Shown here: piece after piece, positions 1 to 9,848 of the stretch
How the letters are laid out: every line of letters starts with the position of its first letter
Position numbering within the stretch: the first letter of the stretch is position 1
DNA from: Ettlia oleoabundans
Lineage: Eukaryota > Chlorophyta > Chlorophyceae > Chlamydomonadales
Assembly (NCBI GenBank): GCA_019693395.1
Contig: JAAMXP010000857.1
Location: 1-29,627 of the forward strand
Direction: 5' to 3'
DNA length: 29,627 bases
The notes under the pieces: model-generated
The model's input: the letters and a program-made list of their open reading frames with translations, nothing else
Databases searched by the model: none
Told to the model about the DNA's origin: nothing
Position numbers and translations under genes: made by a program

Positions 1-4
1 CCCC

Positions 5-22
5 CACACACACACACACACC
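5..22. repeat. CA dinucleotide repeat at the left edge
   Basis: A short (CA)n microsatellite starts the window. Together with the G run that ends it, this suggests the assembly broke at simple-sequence DNA on both sides. Confidence 0.8.
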
Positions 23-35
23 TGCTGGTGTGCAG

Positions 36-3000
36 GAGCGCTGCAAGCACTTTACCTTCTGGACGGAATGTTTGAGCGCTGGGTGACTTTTGGTGGATGT
101 AAGCCAGTGTGTGCCCCTGCTGATTGGGTGCATCCCCAGTGGGATCAAACACTATAATTGCAATCGTGGTCATTCGGCATTGCCTCATTGCTGATCCAAT
201 TCACTTTACAGCCGGCTCGGTCCTGCGTTCGCAATAACAGGCATTAAGCGTGGGATTTGTGCAAAGTTTGTTGCAGCGGGCTCAACCTTCTGGCTCAAGG
301 TCATCCTGCTTCTGAGACGCATCCCATTTGTCAGCCTAGTCGTGACAGCTTCGGGTATGGGCTTTATCGCAATTCATGCCTGTTTGTGAGCTGGCTTACT
401 CCTTGCCGAATCCCATGCATCCTCCAACCCACCATCCTGCCCACCAACATTGCCACTCGCTATGTGCATATCACCCAACATGCACACTGCGCAGGCTTGC
501 GTGTGTGCACTTATGGGCATGCGCCTGTTCCTGCAGCCAACATCAAGCATCTGCGTTCCTCTGGGTTACTGATCCCTAAGTGCAATGCGCCACCCCCTCT
601 TTTGCAGAAAAGCTGCGCATGTCGCTGCTGCCTCACCCAAGTCACAGCCCGCCTGCCATGGCTGGTGTTCATGTAAGTGTCACTTCCGCTTATGTTTCCT
701 TCCTTCTTTCTTTGCTTGGCTGGCTAGCTGTCTGACTGGCTGGCTGGCTGGCTGGCTGGTGCTGACGACGCAGTGAACCCACGCATATAGTGCCTCATTG
801 AAATCGCCATCAGAGTTTTTTTAAGTCCGATATACCGACTCCTTGGCAATCACAACCCAAACGAGCATCACTTTACATCATCCAGCTGAGTGGCGGTATG
901 CACTGCGTCGTGCAGGAGTTCAATAGCGATTCTGTCGCTGCCATCAGGTGGTGGAGCGTGCAAGCCATCGTGATGGGCAAAGTGTTGCTGCCCGTGCTGC
1001 GCGTGCTGTGGTTTTCTGTCACCCATGGGGCAGGCGTGGGTGCCACTGACAGCTTGCCACCCTTTGAAACGGCCACTCCCTTTGCTCTGACGCTGATCCA
1101 AACGGTGGTATGTGTGTCGGCGGCGGTGCTGCTTTGGCCGACATGGATGCGCGAGCTGGGCAGGGCTGTTGGCATCCTTGTGCCGGGCCTGGTGCCAGCG
1201 AGACACCTCACCCATGTGAGCAGCCCCGCCGGGTGCAAGCTGCCAGCATAACGCACAACCACATGCCCCATGCACAAGTGTTTACAAAGTTCCAAAGGTT
1301 TCCACCACACACTACTTGGGCTGCTGCTGTCGTGCCACCTGCAGGCTTCCCAGGAGGCATTCTTGCTGTGGCCGATGCATCGGGTGGCGCGCCTGCTTTG
1401 TCCCTCTACCTCCATTCCCCCCGGTTCTGGCATGCTGGAACACCAGCAGGGGCAAAAAACTGAGCGGGATCACCGCAGCCGGGAAGGTCACAGGCCAGCT
1501 CAGCAACACAGCGGTACAAAGTGGCTGGCGCACCTGGCAGACCTCTACTTCTTCTCCCCAGGTGAGCGCCAAGCTGCTTACTGGTTGCTCCGGATGCGGG
1601 ACTTCTGTTCCTCTTTTTTAGGTATAAGTCCATTGAAGCTTCCCCTTCCCCTCATCCCCTCATTTGCCGCCAAATCCTGTTCCAAATGGACATGCCGACC
1701 ATCGCATGTAGTGCTAACGGATCGTTCTCATTGTTCTGTGAAAGCCTTCTGTTTGAAAGCAAGTGCACAACCCGCTGCATGCAGGGTTGCTCCTTGGGGG
1801 CTTGGTGTTGACATGCCTGGCCCTCCCAGCAGCCCTCATCTCAATGCTCATCAGCATTTGCACGGTGCAGCTGCAACTTCTGCATGCAACACGCGCTCTG
1901 TGTTGACTGTCGACTCTCATTGTTGCGTTTGGCACCTGCCGTGTCGCTGTTGTCGGTGGCGCTGTTTTAGAAACGCACATGGGTTGTGCATTGAGGCTGT
2001 GGAGCTGCATGCCACTGCATGATTTCAAAGCCGCAAGCAAGCTATCAACTGCAGCCTGCACCTCACACATGCTTCGATGGTCACCAATCTCCTGCATCGC
2101 AGACCAACCCATTTAGGTTAGATTGGCTCGCAGAGGCTTCGGCTTTAGTGGAAATGTCCGCATGGGCTGTGCCGGCATCATTGCAGCTGGTGTACGGGGC
2201 ATGCTGCGGCACACAGCGTGCTGCCGGGCTGCTGTGGGACTTGCTCGTACATGCAGACTTCTGGTAAGCAACCGCCCCTGTCTGCCTGCCTGCCTGCCTA
2301 CTTGGCCCCCTGTACGCTCCCTGCCTGCTCCCCTGCGCACCAGTCCTTCTGCATGCCTTGCTTGCGCCCTGTTCTGGCCTGGGCGGACAGCTGCTCGCAC
2401 TTAACCGCCTCGTTCATCAGTGAAATCCATCAGCGTATTGCGTTGCCCGCCAACCAAGAACCACGCAAATGAACACCACGTGCATGCCTCTTACCCTGGC
2501 TGTGTGCCAGCTGCCTGAGCGACTAGCTACCCGTCCATACAGACTTATTGGTGACTGTGATCGTTAGCTAAGTGCCACTTTTGCCCCCTGTGCCCCGTAC
2601 ATATGCACACAGGCTGCAGGAACCCTCCCCACTTCCACCCTCCCAGCCAAGTGCCGAGGGGAAACAGGCAGCCGCCCCAGCTGTTGAGGTGGCCAGCTCA
2701 AGCCAGCAGCACAGCGCCGCTACTGGACATCATTAGCCTCCTGATGTTCACAGGCAGCCATCCGTGCCCTGCAAGGCTGGCAGCCCTCCAGGGCTGATCT
2801 CCGGCACTGTTCAAATGCTGCGGGCTGTGATGCATGCTGTGCCTGGGCCAGCTATCGCAGGACTCCTGGGCTTTCCCCGCTTTGGGCCACCCTGGATGCA
2901 GGCCCCGGACAGGATGGTGTCTCTGGCTTGTGCCGTGATGGTTTCGTTGGGAGTATGCAGGGTGCTGAATGAGTGCATCCAAGCAGCGGCAAGTGCACCT

Positions 3001-4527
3001 CCCACACACGGCTCGTCACGCCTCTCTGCATCGGCCCGGCGCCTGGTGCGCCAGCGGCAGCTGCGGCAGCGGAGGCCCTCGGACGCTGCAGCTGCTGCTG
3101 CTCCCAAGCTGATTGCCCTGCACAGCGAAGCCAGCTCCAGTGTGGCAAGCACCAGCGATGCGGCAGGCAGCTGGCTGTGGCGCCTTGGCAGGCGTGAGGA
3201 GCAGCAAACAGCTGACGGCGGTTCTACAGGCGCCACCCGTGCAGGCGAGGTCTCTGGTGGCAGCTGGATGTGGCCCTTTGGCAAGCGTGCAAGTGAGGGG
3301 CAGCAGGGCGGCGGCAGCAGGACCGCTGCTGCAGGTGGCACTCGCAAGGCAGCTAAACGGCAGCCACCCCGTAAGCCGCGGGACAGCAAGCAACCCTCCC
3401 AGCAGCACCAGCAGCGGAGCAGCAAGAAAGTGGGGCACACCAGTCAACAGCTGCAACCGCCGCTGCAGAGCCATCAGCGCCAGAAGGGCATCGTTGAGAC
3501 TGCTCTCAGACTCCACCAGCAGGCTGCAGAGCAGGCGCTGCCAGGGAGCGGCACAGCCCCAGCAAAGGCAGCAGACCCTTCCACAAGTTTTACAAATCAC
3601 AGCCAGGAGAGTTTGACAGAGCAGGGGGCCTCGCATCGTTATTCCAATGAGGGATTGGCGCTGCCTGCCAGCTCAGCCAGCAGCAGCACGTCACTGGCCA
3701 CAGCTGGAGAGCCGACAGGTCCACCCCTGCCGGCATCAAGCAGCGCAGAAATGCTGGAGGCTGCAGTGGCAGCCACACAGCTACAAGGTTTAGAGCCGAC
3801 GCCAGCTGGGCAGCTCCCAGCCCGCCCGCCTCTGCCCCTGCTCCCCGCCTCTTCACGGGCCCCGGTGCCGAGGCAGCCAGTTGGGGGCGACGATGTGGCA
3901 GCTGCTGCAGCTGCAAGCAGCAGCGGTGCTGCCAGTCTGCCAGCTTCAGACTCCCTGGGCCTTGAGGCACTGGCAACATCTGGCTTCCCAAGTCCTGCTG
4001 ATGCCTGGGGCCCTCACTCCTGGGAGGAAGAGCCAGCTGCCCATCCAACCTGGCAGTACTCGCTGATATATCAACCAGTTGCTGCCCCAAGCCTTGGCAG
4101 CGCTTCAAATGAAGCCAGCGGTGAGGACCCTTCATGCGTGATGTGTTGGGAGGCTCCACGCCAGACCACGCTGGCGCCATGCGGGCACAGGTGGGGGTGC
4201 AATAGTTGCACATATCTGGCTCCGTTGAGAAACCCTAAAGTTTGAACCTCGAGGAGTCGGAACCTTGGAGCGACTGCCTTGTTATGCCACGCTGGGCCTG
4301 TGGCCGGCTAACATGACGTCCGCCCCTGTACCCTGCTTTGCACAAGCATGCTCACAACCACAGGCTTTGCTGACTACTATGCCCTTTGCTGCTCTCCTTT
4401 ACCGCCTGTGTGCAGGGTTTTGTGCCTGTCGTGCACTCGCCTGCTGCGCTCCCACCCGGGGGGCGGCATCTGCCCTATCTGCCGGGAAGGAGTGGAGTCC
4501 TTTATTACACGGGAAATTGTGTCATGA
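36..4527 (+). CDS. Putative membrane-anchored C3HC4 RING-finger protein (probable E3 ubiquitin ligase), 5' end probably missing
   Basis: I propose exons 36-82, 886-1215, about 1345-1561, 2122-2263, 2754-4190 and 4416-4527; all junctions keep frame. The last junction is well supported: it joins CVMC...CGHR to VLCLSC...CPIC, giving a complete C3HC4 RING (C-x2-C, C-x-H, C-x2-C, C-x2-C) close to the C-terminus, which ends ITREIVS. RING fingers of this type usually recruit E2 enzymes. The early exons hold hydrophobic stretches (around GKVLLPVLRVLWF, TLIQTVVCVSAAVLL, VPASLQLVYG and MVSLACAVMVSLGVC), suggesting several membrane passes. Between membrane part and RING lie about 370 low-complexity residues rich in Ala, Ser, Gln and Pro. 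The 886-1215 exon has good codon quality and a GTGAGC donor; the joins before 2754 are inference and further exons may be missed in the 83-885 intron. The RING exon pair is firm, the membrane exons moderate. Confidence 0.62.
83..885 (+). other. Long presumed intron or unresolved region
   Basis: No convincing coding exon was found between the small exon ending at 82 and the one starting at 886. Open frames here have poor codon character and no paired splice sites. A (CTGG)6 tract lies at 736-759 inside a longer pyrimidine/CTGG-rich stretch. An undetected exon or the true transcription start could lie here. Confidence 0.35.
736..759. repeat. (CTGG)6 microsatellite
   Basis: Six perfect CTGG units, flanked by imperfect CTGG and TTCC-rich sequence from about 698. 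Noncoding; lies in the long intron or 5' region of the RING gene. Confidence 0.9.
3166..3288 (+). repeat. Internal duplicated SW-x-W-x-x-G motif in the RING protein
   Basis: Within the low-complexity linker of the RING protein, GSWLWRLGRREE (from 3166) is followed 93 nt later by GSWMWPFGKRAS (from 3259). Both share G-S-W-[LM]-W-x-[LF]-G-[RK]-R and are followed by a Gln pair. The aromatic residues stand out from the surrounding Ala/Ser/Gln sequence, so this looks like a duplicated short binding motif rather than random composition. Confidence 0.55.
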
Positions 4528-5030
4528 GTGCATTGTGTCAGTTACAATGGATCGATATGCTTTTGAACATGCTGCTTGCCCAGTGAAGTCTTTGCCTAGT
4601 TTGACATTGCGTTTATAAATGAACCAAGCATCAGCAGTTGAAGGTGTTGGCGCCGCTGCGCATGACAAACAGGGCTGTGTGATGATGGCGGCGCAAACGT
4701 TGATTGTTGGAAGAACTGTTTTGGTAGCATCAGCAAAGACCATGCACTTTTCAAAGCGGGCAATGACACCAATGCCGCAGTGAGGCGTGCGTTACCCTCC
4801 GTCAGCAAGGCGCCGCACTCTGCGCATCAGCCGGCGGGCGGCAACATGGCACCATGTCAAAGGCCACATCAGCGTCACCCTCAGATCTCCAACAGCCGAA
4901 CGAATACGGGTACGTTACAGCAAGTACCCTCAAACGCCTTACCGCGAGCATGAGTTGTTGAACGTCCAGGCGAAAGACATTCGCGACGCAGCCCGTTAGT
5001 CAGTAGGAAGGGCACCATATTGTTGCCGAG
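4528..5030. other. Intergenic: 3' region of the RING gene and upstream region of the next gene
   Basis: About 500 bases without a supported gene. It should hold the RING-gene 3' untranslated region and the promoter of the gene starting at 5031. No TGTAA poly(A) signal is visible on the plus strand here. An AT-rich stretch around 4610-4620 is not placed like a TATA box for either gene. Confidence 0.5.
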
Positions 5031-6282
5031 ATGCCTCTCACTGCGAGCCTTGACGATTTTGCAGCCCAAACCCTTCTTATCGTCAGTGTGTTGCGCAACT
5101 TGCTTGCGTATCGCGCACAGGTGTGTCGTTTCCGAGACCGGAGTTATCGCGCGGACTGGGCCGTGGGTGGTAAGTAGACGGGAAGCCGCCGGCCTGCAGG
5201 AGGGTTGGACGAGCCAGCATAAGCCGCGCCCTTTCCCGCCGCCGCCCCGCTGCTGCAGACCCTGAGCCCCCACCTCTTGCTCATCCTCATCCTCTTCTGC
5301 GTGCCCATCTTGCTGGGTTATGCGGTCAACCGGCTGGCTCCCCGGTGGTACATGGTGCCGCGGCATCGCACCGCTCTAGTACTGTTCATTCGCCTGGGCT
5401 GCACCGCGTGCGTCGCCCTGCCTCAGGCCATGCCGGAGCTGCCTACCACCTCCTGCGCCGTCTTCTCCTGGTACTGGCTCATCAACTCGCACTGCCTCAC
5501 AGTCTTCTATGTTGCAATGGGATGGACGCTGCCCATGAGGTGAGCAAGGCTGGGGAGGTTGGGCAGACAGTTGAAGCACAGGTCTCATGAGACACCTGCT
5601 TGGGCAGGCGTGCGGTTGCGGAGATAGAGCCTTCAAGGCGACCTGCTGCTGAGGTGCGGCAGCTGCCGGCACACAGCCTGGCTTGGTAGCTGTTTATTAT
5701 ATGCATTCTTGTTCCCAGCCCCAGCTTGAAGGCAGCAACCGTTATTCAACTGGTGAACCTGTCCTCGAGTGCAGGACACACCTCTGGTCGACCGCACTGC
5801 AGCTGGCTATGCTGGGCTATATGGCAGTCGGCCGCTGCGGGACCCCCAGCGGCCGGGTTGCTGGGTGGGACCAGCAGCAGCACCCCGGCTTCCTGGCCCA
5901 CATGCCGGCCCGATGCTTCCGGGGTCTGGCCAGCGCGTTGGACTGGCCTTTCCACTTTGTGTCACCCACCACCTGGCTGGCAGAGGGAGCCATGTCGTCG
6001 CATGCTGCGTGCCTGGCATGCACGCTGTGGGTGCAGCTGACTGTTGCCGGGCTGCTGCCCACTGTCATGCTCTGGCGAGCACGCCAGTCCATGCGGGAGC
6101 AGCAGGGCCAACAGCGGGCGAGGGAACAAAGCGATGGCAACAGCAGCAGCAGCGCCGGCGGTCCACGCGGCCCGCTGGTTGAGTTGCTGGTTGAGCAGCC
6201 GGTGATGAGCACGCTGTGCGTCGCGCAAATCATCTGGATGCTGGTGCGTGTGGCTGCAGCAAATGTGCTGCCGCTGTCGTGA
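5031..6282 (+). CDS. Multi-pass membrane protein of unknown function, three exons, about 292 aa
   Basis: Exons 5031-5120, 5259-5539 and 5775-6282, with phases 0 and 2 matching exactly. It begins MPLTASLDDFAAQTLLIVSV and ends VRVAAANVLPLS. Strongly hydrophobic segments include LLLILILFCVPILLGYAV, HCLTVFYVAMGW, ALQLAMLGYMAV, LACTLWVQLTVAGLLPTV and a C-terminal one; between the last two is a hydrophilic Gln/Ser/Gly-rich loop. This predicts five or six passes and a loop that may face the cytosol. I recognise no family. The motif FVSP-x-x-WLAE in exon 3 resembles FFSP-DWLAE created by a proposed splice in the neighbouring RING gene, hinting at tandem paralogy. The third-exon start is the least certain point: an acceptor at 5718 is also possible but reads a different frame that loses the long hydrophobic C-terminal frame. 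Confidence 0.6.
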
Positions 6283-6739
6283 GGCATGGCTCGTACACTC
6301 CTAATCCACCCATTTCCCTTGCAATTTTCCACCTGTATTGACTGCACCATTACTAATATCTTACTGTGTTATTAAGTAATGTGTTGCTTAGCGGATTAAT
6401 TTATGTGTGGTAGCTACATATTCACTGCATTTTCATCTGTTACTGACATTACCTGCACAGCCACATGTGCGTTATGCCAAACATCGCACCTGTCCTGTTG
6501 CCAGGGCGTGTAACGTACCACCTTTCTGCTAATTTTTGCTGCCACGCACACATTGTTTCTTGCAATACCTGTCAAGGTAATGGCCATGAAGGACTGGAGG
6601 CTGGCGGGGTGTGGAATCAGGTAGCGTGCGCCGACAGCACGCATGCTGCGGCTGCACCCAGCTTGGTACAGTGATTGGTGTCTGTTCATCTGTCGTCGGA
6701 GAGATTGCGCCATTGTAAGCATGAGTATTGAATGCTAGA
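6283..6739. other. Intergenic: 3' region of the membrane gene and promoter of the Gln-rich gene
   Basis: About 450 bases, more AT-rich than its surroundings near 6340-6420, with no coding exon that I can support. It carries the TGTAA at 6509 and should include the start region of the next gene. Confidence 0.5.
6509..6513 (+). terminator. TGTAA poly(A) signal, membrane-protein gene
   Basis: TGTAA lies 227 bases past the stop codon at 6282. This pentamer is the usual polyadenylation signal in green algae; assignment rests on position only. Confidence 0.4.
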
Positions 6740-9565
6740 ATGAACCTCCAACGACCGACGTTGCAAGCGAGCTCCAATCCCGCTCGTTTAGTTCTACTCC
6801 CGCGCCAACCTGCCTTTGCCATTTGGGCACTCCTCAAATGTTGGGTTGTGTGCATCAATGTACGTCCAGTTGCTGCTGCGGCAGATGGGGACCTGCTTGA
6901 ACCGGCCGTGTGGAGCGCGGCATACCTTGATTTTCCGAGCATCTGCACGAGCGCAATATCTCAGATGCGCCGCACGTGCTGGAACAGGATGACTATTGGG
7001 CGGCGCTAACGGCTGCTGCGTCTGACTGGCGTCCTGAGCAACTTGGCAGAGCCGCAGCAACTCTGGTTACACGATTGGACCAACTTCACAGTACAGCTTG
7101 AGGGTAGCACATGTACCGGCCCTGAAGGAGACCTGTCGCAGGAGGGTCAGGAGGAGCTTGTGCGGCGGCGGCTGGTGTGCAAGCTGCGCCTGCTGGCACT
7201 GGCGGCTGACTGGGCCTGCTGGTCCAAGCCTGCAGACCAGCTGGGCAAGAGCCAAACACCAGAGTCCAACATGGATCGAGTTAAAAGCCAGATCCTTTCG
7301 GTGGCAGCACCGAACAGCCGTGAAGCAGTGGTGGGTGGGATGACGCACCGTGCACTGCTGGCGGTTCACACCATCCTGATCAGCGCTTTGTCGAGCAGCC
7401 AGAGGCTACTGTGGACACCAGTACCCTGTGGTCGACCTGGCAGGGGCATTTGCCCCGGGACAAGCATATGTGGCCCTCAGGTGGGTGCCACAGTAGCGCT
7501 GGTGGCAGCAGAGGAGCAGCACAGAGGCTGGGCATCTCTGCTGCCTGTACTGCAGATCTGAACATGCCAACACTCAGGCTAGCTGGATGTGCTGCTAAAA
7601 TGCTGCGTTCTGCAATTTCTCGCTCTCCGCATCATCCTAGTCCTTATTCATATCAATTTGCTCAACCATGCCGTGCCGCCCCGCTTTGCTTTCGTGCAGC
7701 CGTGCCAGCAGCATGGAGGGGCTGCAGATTGCGGGGCCCTCCAACCCTCTCCGCAAGATCCCAGACCCTGACCGCCTGGCACTCAAGTTTTACTCCACAC
7801 ATCGTGAGTGGGCTGGCAGGCAATGCCGCGCTGGCAGCACTCCACACCTTCGCGTACCTCAGAACGCTGCATGGGACTGAATGGAGTGGGCAACCCATGC
7901 CTGCTCTAACACAAAAGTCCCACTGTGTACTCAGCCGACAGCAGGTCCCACCGCTTGGCTGCCCCCGTCACAGTCTTTCCATACACTTGTATGGCTCGCA
8001 TCCAACCCGTCACCCTCAGGCCTGCTGCCTTCCCATGCTGGTGCGTGCAGAGGGGAGCGGGGGTCGGTGATTGGGGATGGCGAGCGGGGCCATTTCCCGC
8101 TGCCCTCCGACTTTCCACGCCATGGTGAAGCCTACTTTCGCTGCATGCAGCGGGGGTGGCAGGCTGAGGTAAGGAGGCAGGAGATCCCTCACCTGGAGCA
8201 GCAAGCACAGCAGGAGGAAGCGCAGCGTGCCCAGCAGGCAGCACAGCAGGAAGCAGCGCGGCGGCAGCGCACACAGCATGCGCATGACGCACGTTGGCGG
8301 CGGCAGCAGCAAGAGGTGACGCCGCCGCCCATGCCACCGTCGCCCCCGGCACCACAGGTGCAGCAACATCAGCAGCCTTTGGTGAATGCCAGCATGCCGC
8401 CAGCAGGGCCATCGCAGCAGGCGACAACTAACTCATCTCAATCGATCAGCCGCCCAGGTGGCGCGCCTGTGTTGTCCCCCAGCCTCTCTGAGTCGCGGTC
8501 CGGGCGCCCCCAGCCATCGCACCAGCCTCAACTGGCGCCCCTGCAGGTCCAGCCGCAGGAGCAGCACAACCAGCAGCACAACCAGCCCGAGCACCAGCAC
8601 AGCCACCATCCCCAGCAGCAACAGCACCCCCAGCCGCACCCCTTACACAACCACAACCACCAGCAGCTGCAACCCGCACGTACCTCTGCCCCTTCTGCTC
8701 TGCACGCTGGCCACGTCAGCACAGCCAGCAGGTCTGTGATCAGAGCCCTGATGGTGGGGCCAGGGGGCGAGTGTGGAGCCACACAGTCTGGAGGTGCCGG
8801 CATGCCTGCACTACACCATGCGGGCCAGCCACCAAGCCCACAGCAAGGCCAAGAGCCGTCCCAGCACTAACAGCTTCCACAGCAGCAGCGGCCGGCGGGA
8901 CCACTGGCATCACAGCAGCAGGAACAACAGCAAGGACCTCAGGCCCCACAGCAGCAGCAGCAGCAGCAAGCGTTGTGGCAGCAGCAGCAGGAGCAGCGGC
9001 AGCAGACAGCAGTGCTTCTCGCGCCACCAGTGCCGGGCCCTGTACCTCTGCGGTGGCCGCCTGGCGGGCGTGTGGTGCAGGTTCACAGCTGCTTGGGTAG
9101 CCAGCTGTCGGCCCCTGTGGTGGAGGACAGGTGGGGCACCCCTGCGTGGGCAGCGGCCGTCCAATGCAGACCAGCCGTCTGATTCCGCAGCCTGAAAAGG
9201 TTCTAACCAGCCGTACACCACCACCTACCCGCCACCCTTTCATGCGCTTATAACTCAACCCACTACCAGTATCGCAGGATCACAGCCTTTTTCCGCTGCT
9301 ATTGACGGACTGTGCGCGCCCGACCCTCTCTTTGCATCCTGCGCTGTGCCTACTGCGCCCTTCACGCAGGGAGGCGCTATCCCGCTGCGAGACCCTGGAT
9401 GCCCTAATCAGCTTGCTGCGCCGCCCACTGCGCCTCAACGGCGAGCTGCCCGTGGATTTGTGGATGCTGGATGGCAGTGGCAGCTGCATGCTGGTAGGCG
9501 CAACGCTGCCACCCATGGCTGTGCTGGACGTGGCGGCGGGCCTGGTGCTGCATGTGCGGCTGTGA
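6740..9565 (+). CDS. Gln/His-rich protein of unknown function, 8-10 exons, possible frame breaks near the N-terminus
   Basis: Proposed exons: 6740-6785, 6870-about 6936, about 6940-7090, about 7128-7330, 7384-7484, 7700-7803, 8053-8753, 8874-9130 and 9370-9565. From 7384 on, phases agree at every junction and the protein ends LDVAAGLVLHVRL then TGA. The N-terminal part is acidic and leucine-rich (DAPHVLEQDDYWAAL, EELVRRRLVCKLRLLALAAD); then comes NPLRKIPDPDRLALKFYST; then about 320 residues of Gln, His and Pro runs as in transcriptional co-regulators; then a globular C-terminus (ALSRCETLDALISLLRRPLR). No family recognised. Two oddities: the frame shifts by one base near 6935, and again between 7090 and 7130, needing either introns of only 32-40 nt or sequence errors. 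The in-frame TAA at 8868-8870 falls in a 120-nt intron, so it is not a real stop. The C-terminal half is firm, the first 350 bases weak. Confidence 0.55.
8949..8966 (+). repeat. (CAG)6 tract coding polyglutamine
   Basis: Six CAG codons followed by CAA and more interrupted CAG runs to about 9010, in the reading frame of the Gln-rich protein, so they encode glutamine. The length probably varies between strains. Confidence 0.8.
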
Positions 9566-9848
9566 TTGGGAAGGGAGGGACAGGCTGGGCAAAGGGCTGG
9601 CGCACGCGACGGTAGTGCGGCAAGGGCTTGTAGTCAGATGGATCAAGCGCCTGCCAGCAGAACTGGAATTCAAAACTTGTGTGCTTCGCCGCGCTCTGAC
9701 ACCTCTCAACGTGCATGTGATCCTGTGTCACTGCCCTTACACATTGCATTCAGTCAACAACTTGCAACTTGTTCCAGCGTGAATCACTCGACGTGTACAA
9801 GCTTCCCGCCAGACTCATGCCCCGCCCCTTGCCGCCGTCGGCTCTTGC
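9566..9848. other. Convergent intergenic region
   Basis: The stops of the Gln-rich gene (plus) and PDH E1-alpha (minus) face each other 283 bases apart. The only poly(A)-like signal seen is TGTAA on the minus strand at 9737-9741; none is visible on the plus strand, so the plus-strand transcript may use another signal or overlap the PDH gene. Confidence 0.5.
9737..9741 (-). terminator. TGTAA poly(A) signal, PDH E1-alpha gene
   Basis: TGTAA on the minus strand, 108 bases downstream of the PDH E1-alpha stop codon at 9849, a typical distance for the green-algal signal. Confidence 0.5.

Noticed and set aside
2811..3440. A 209-codon minus-strand open frame opposite the RING gene
   Set aside because: It mirrors the low-complexity Ala/Gln/Ser linker of the plus-strand gene and consists of Leu/Cys/Pro runs typical of a shadow frame.
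4610..4620. TATA-like AT-rich stretch
   Set aside because: More than 400 bases before the next start codon and under 100 bases past the RING stop; more likely 3' untranslated sequence.
5719..5774. Alternative third-exon start of the membrane gene at 5719 (frame reading PSLKAATVIQLVNL)
   Set aside because: It is splice-compatible and hydrophobic, but soon leaves the frame that carries the long C-terminal hydrophobic segments; the acceptor at 5774 keeps that frame.
8868..8870. TAA as a reassigned glutamine codon
   Set aside because: A frame-preserving intron covers it, and RPN1 ends at a TAA exactly where the family's C-terminus is expected, so TAA acts as stop here.
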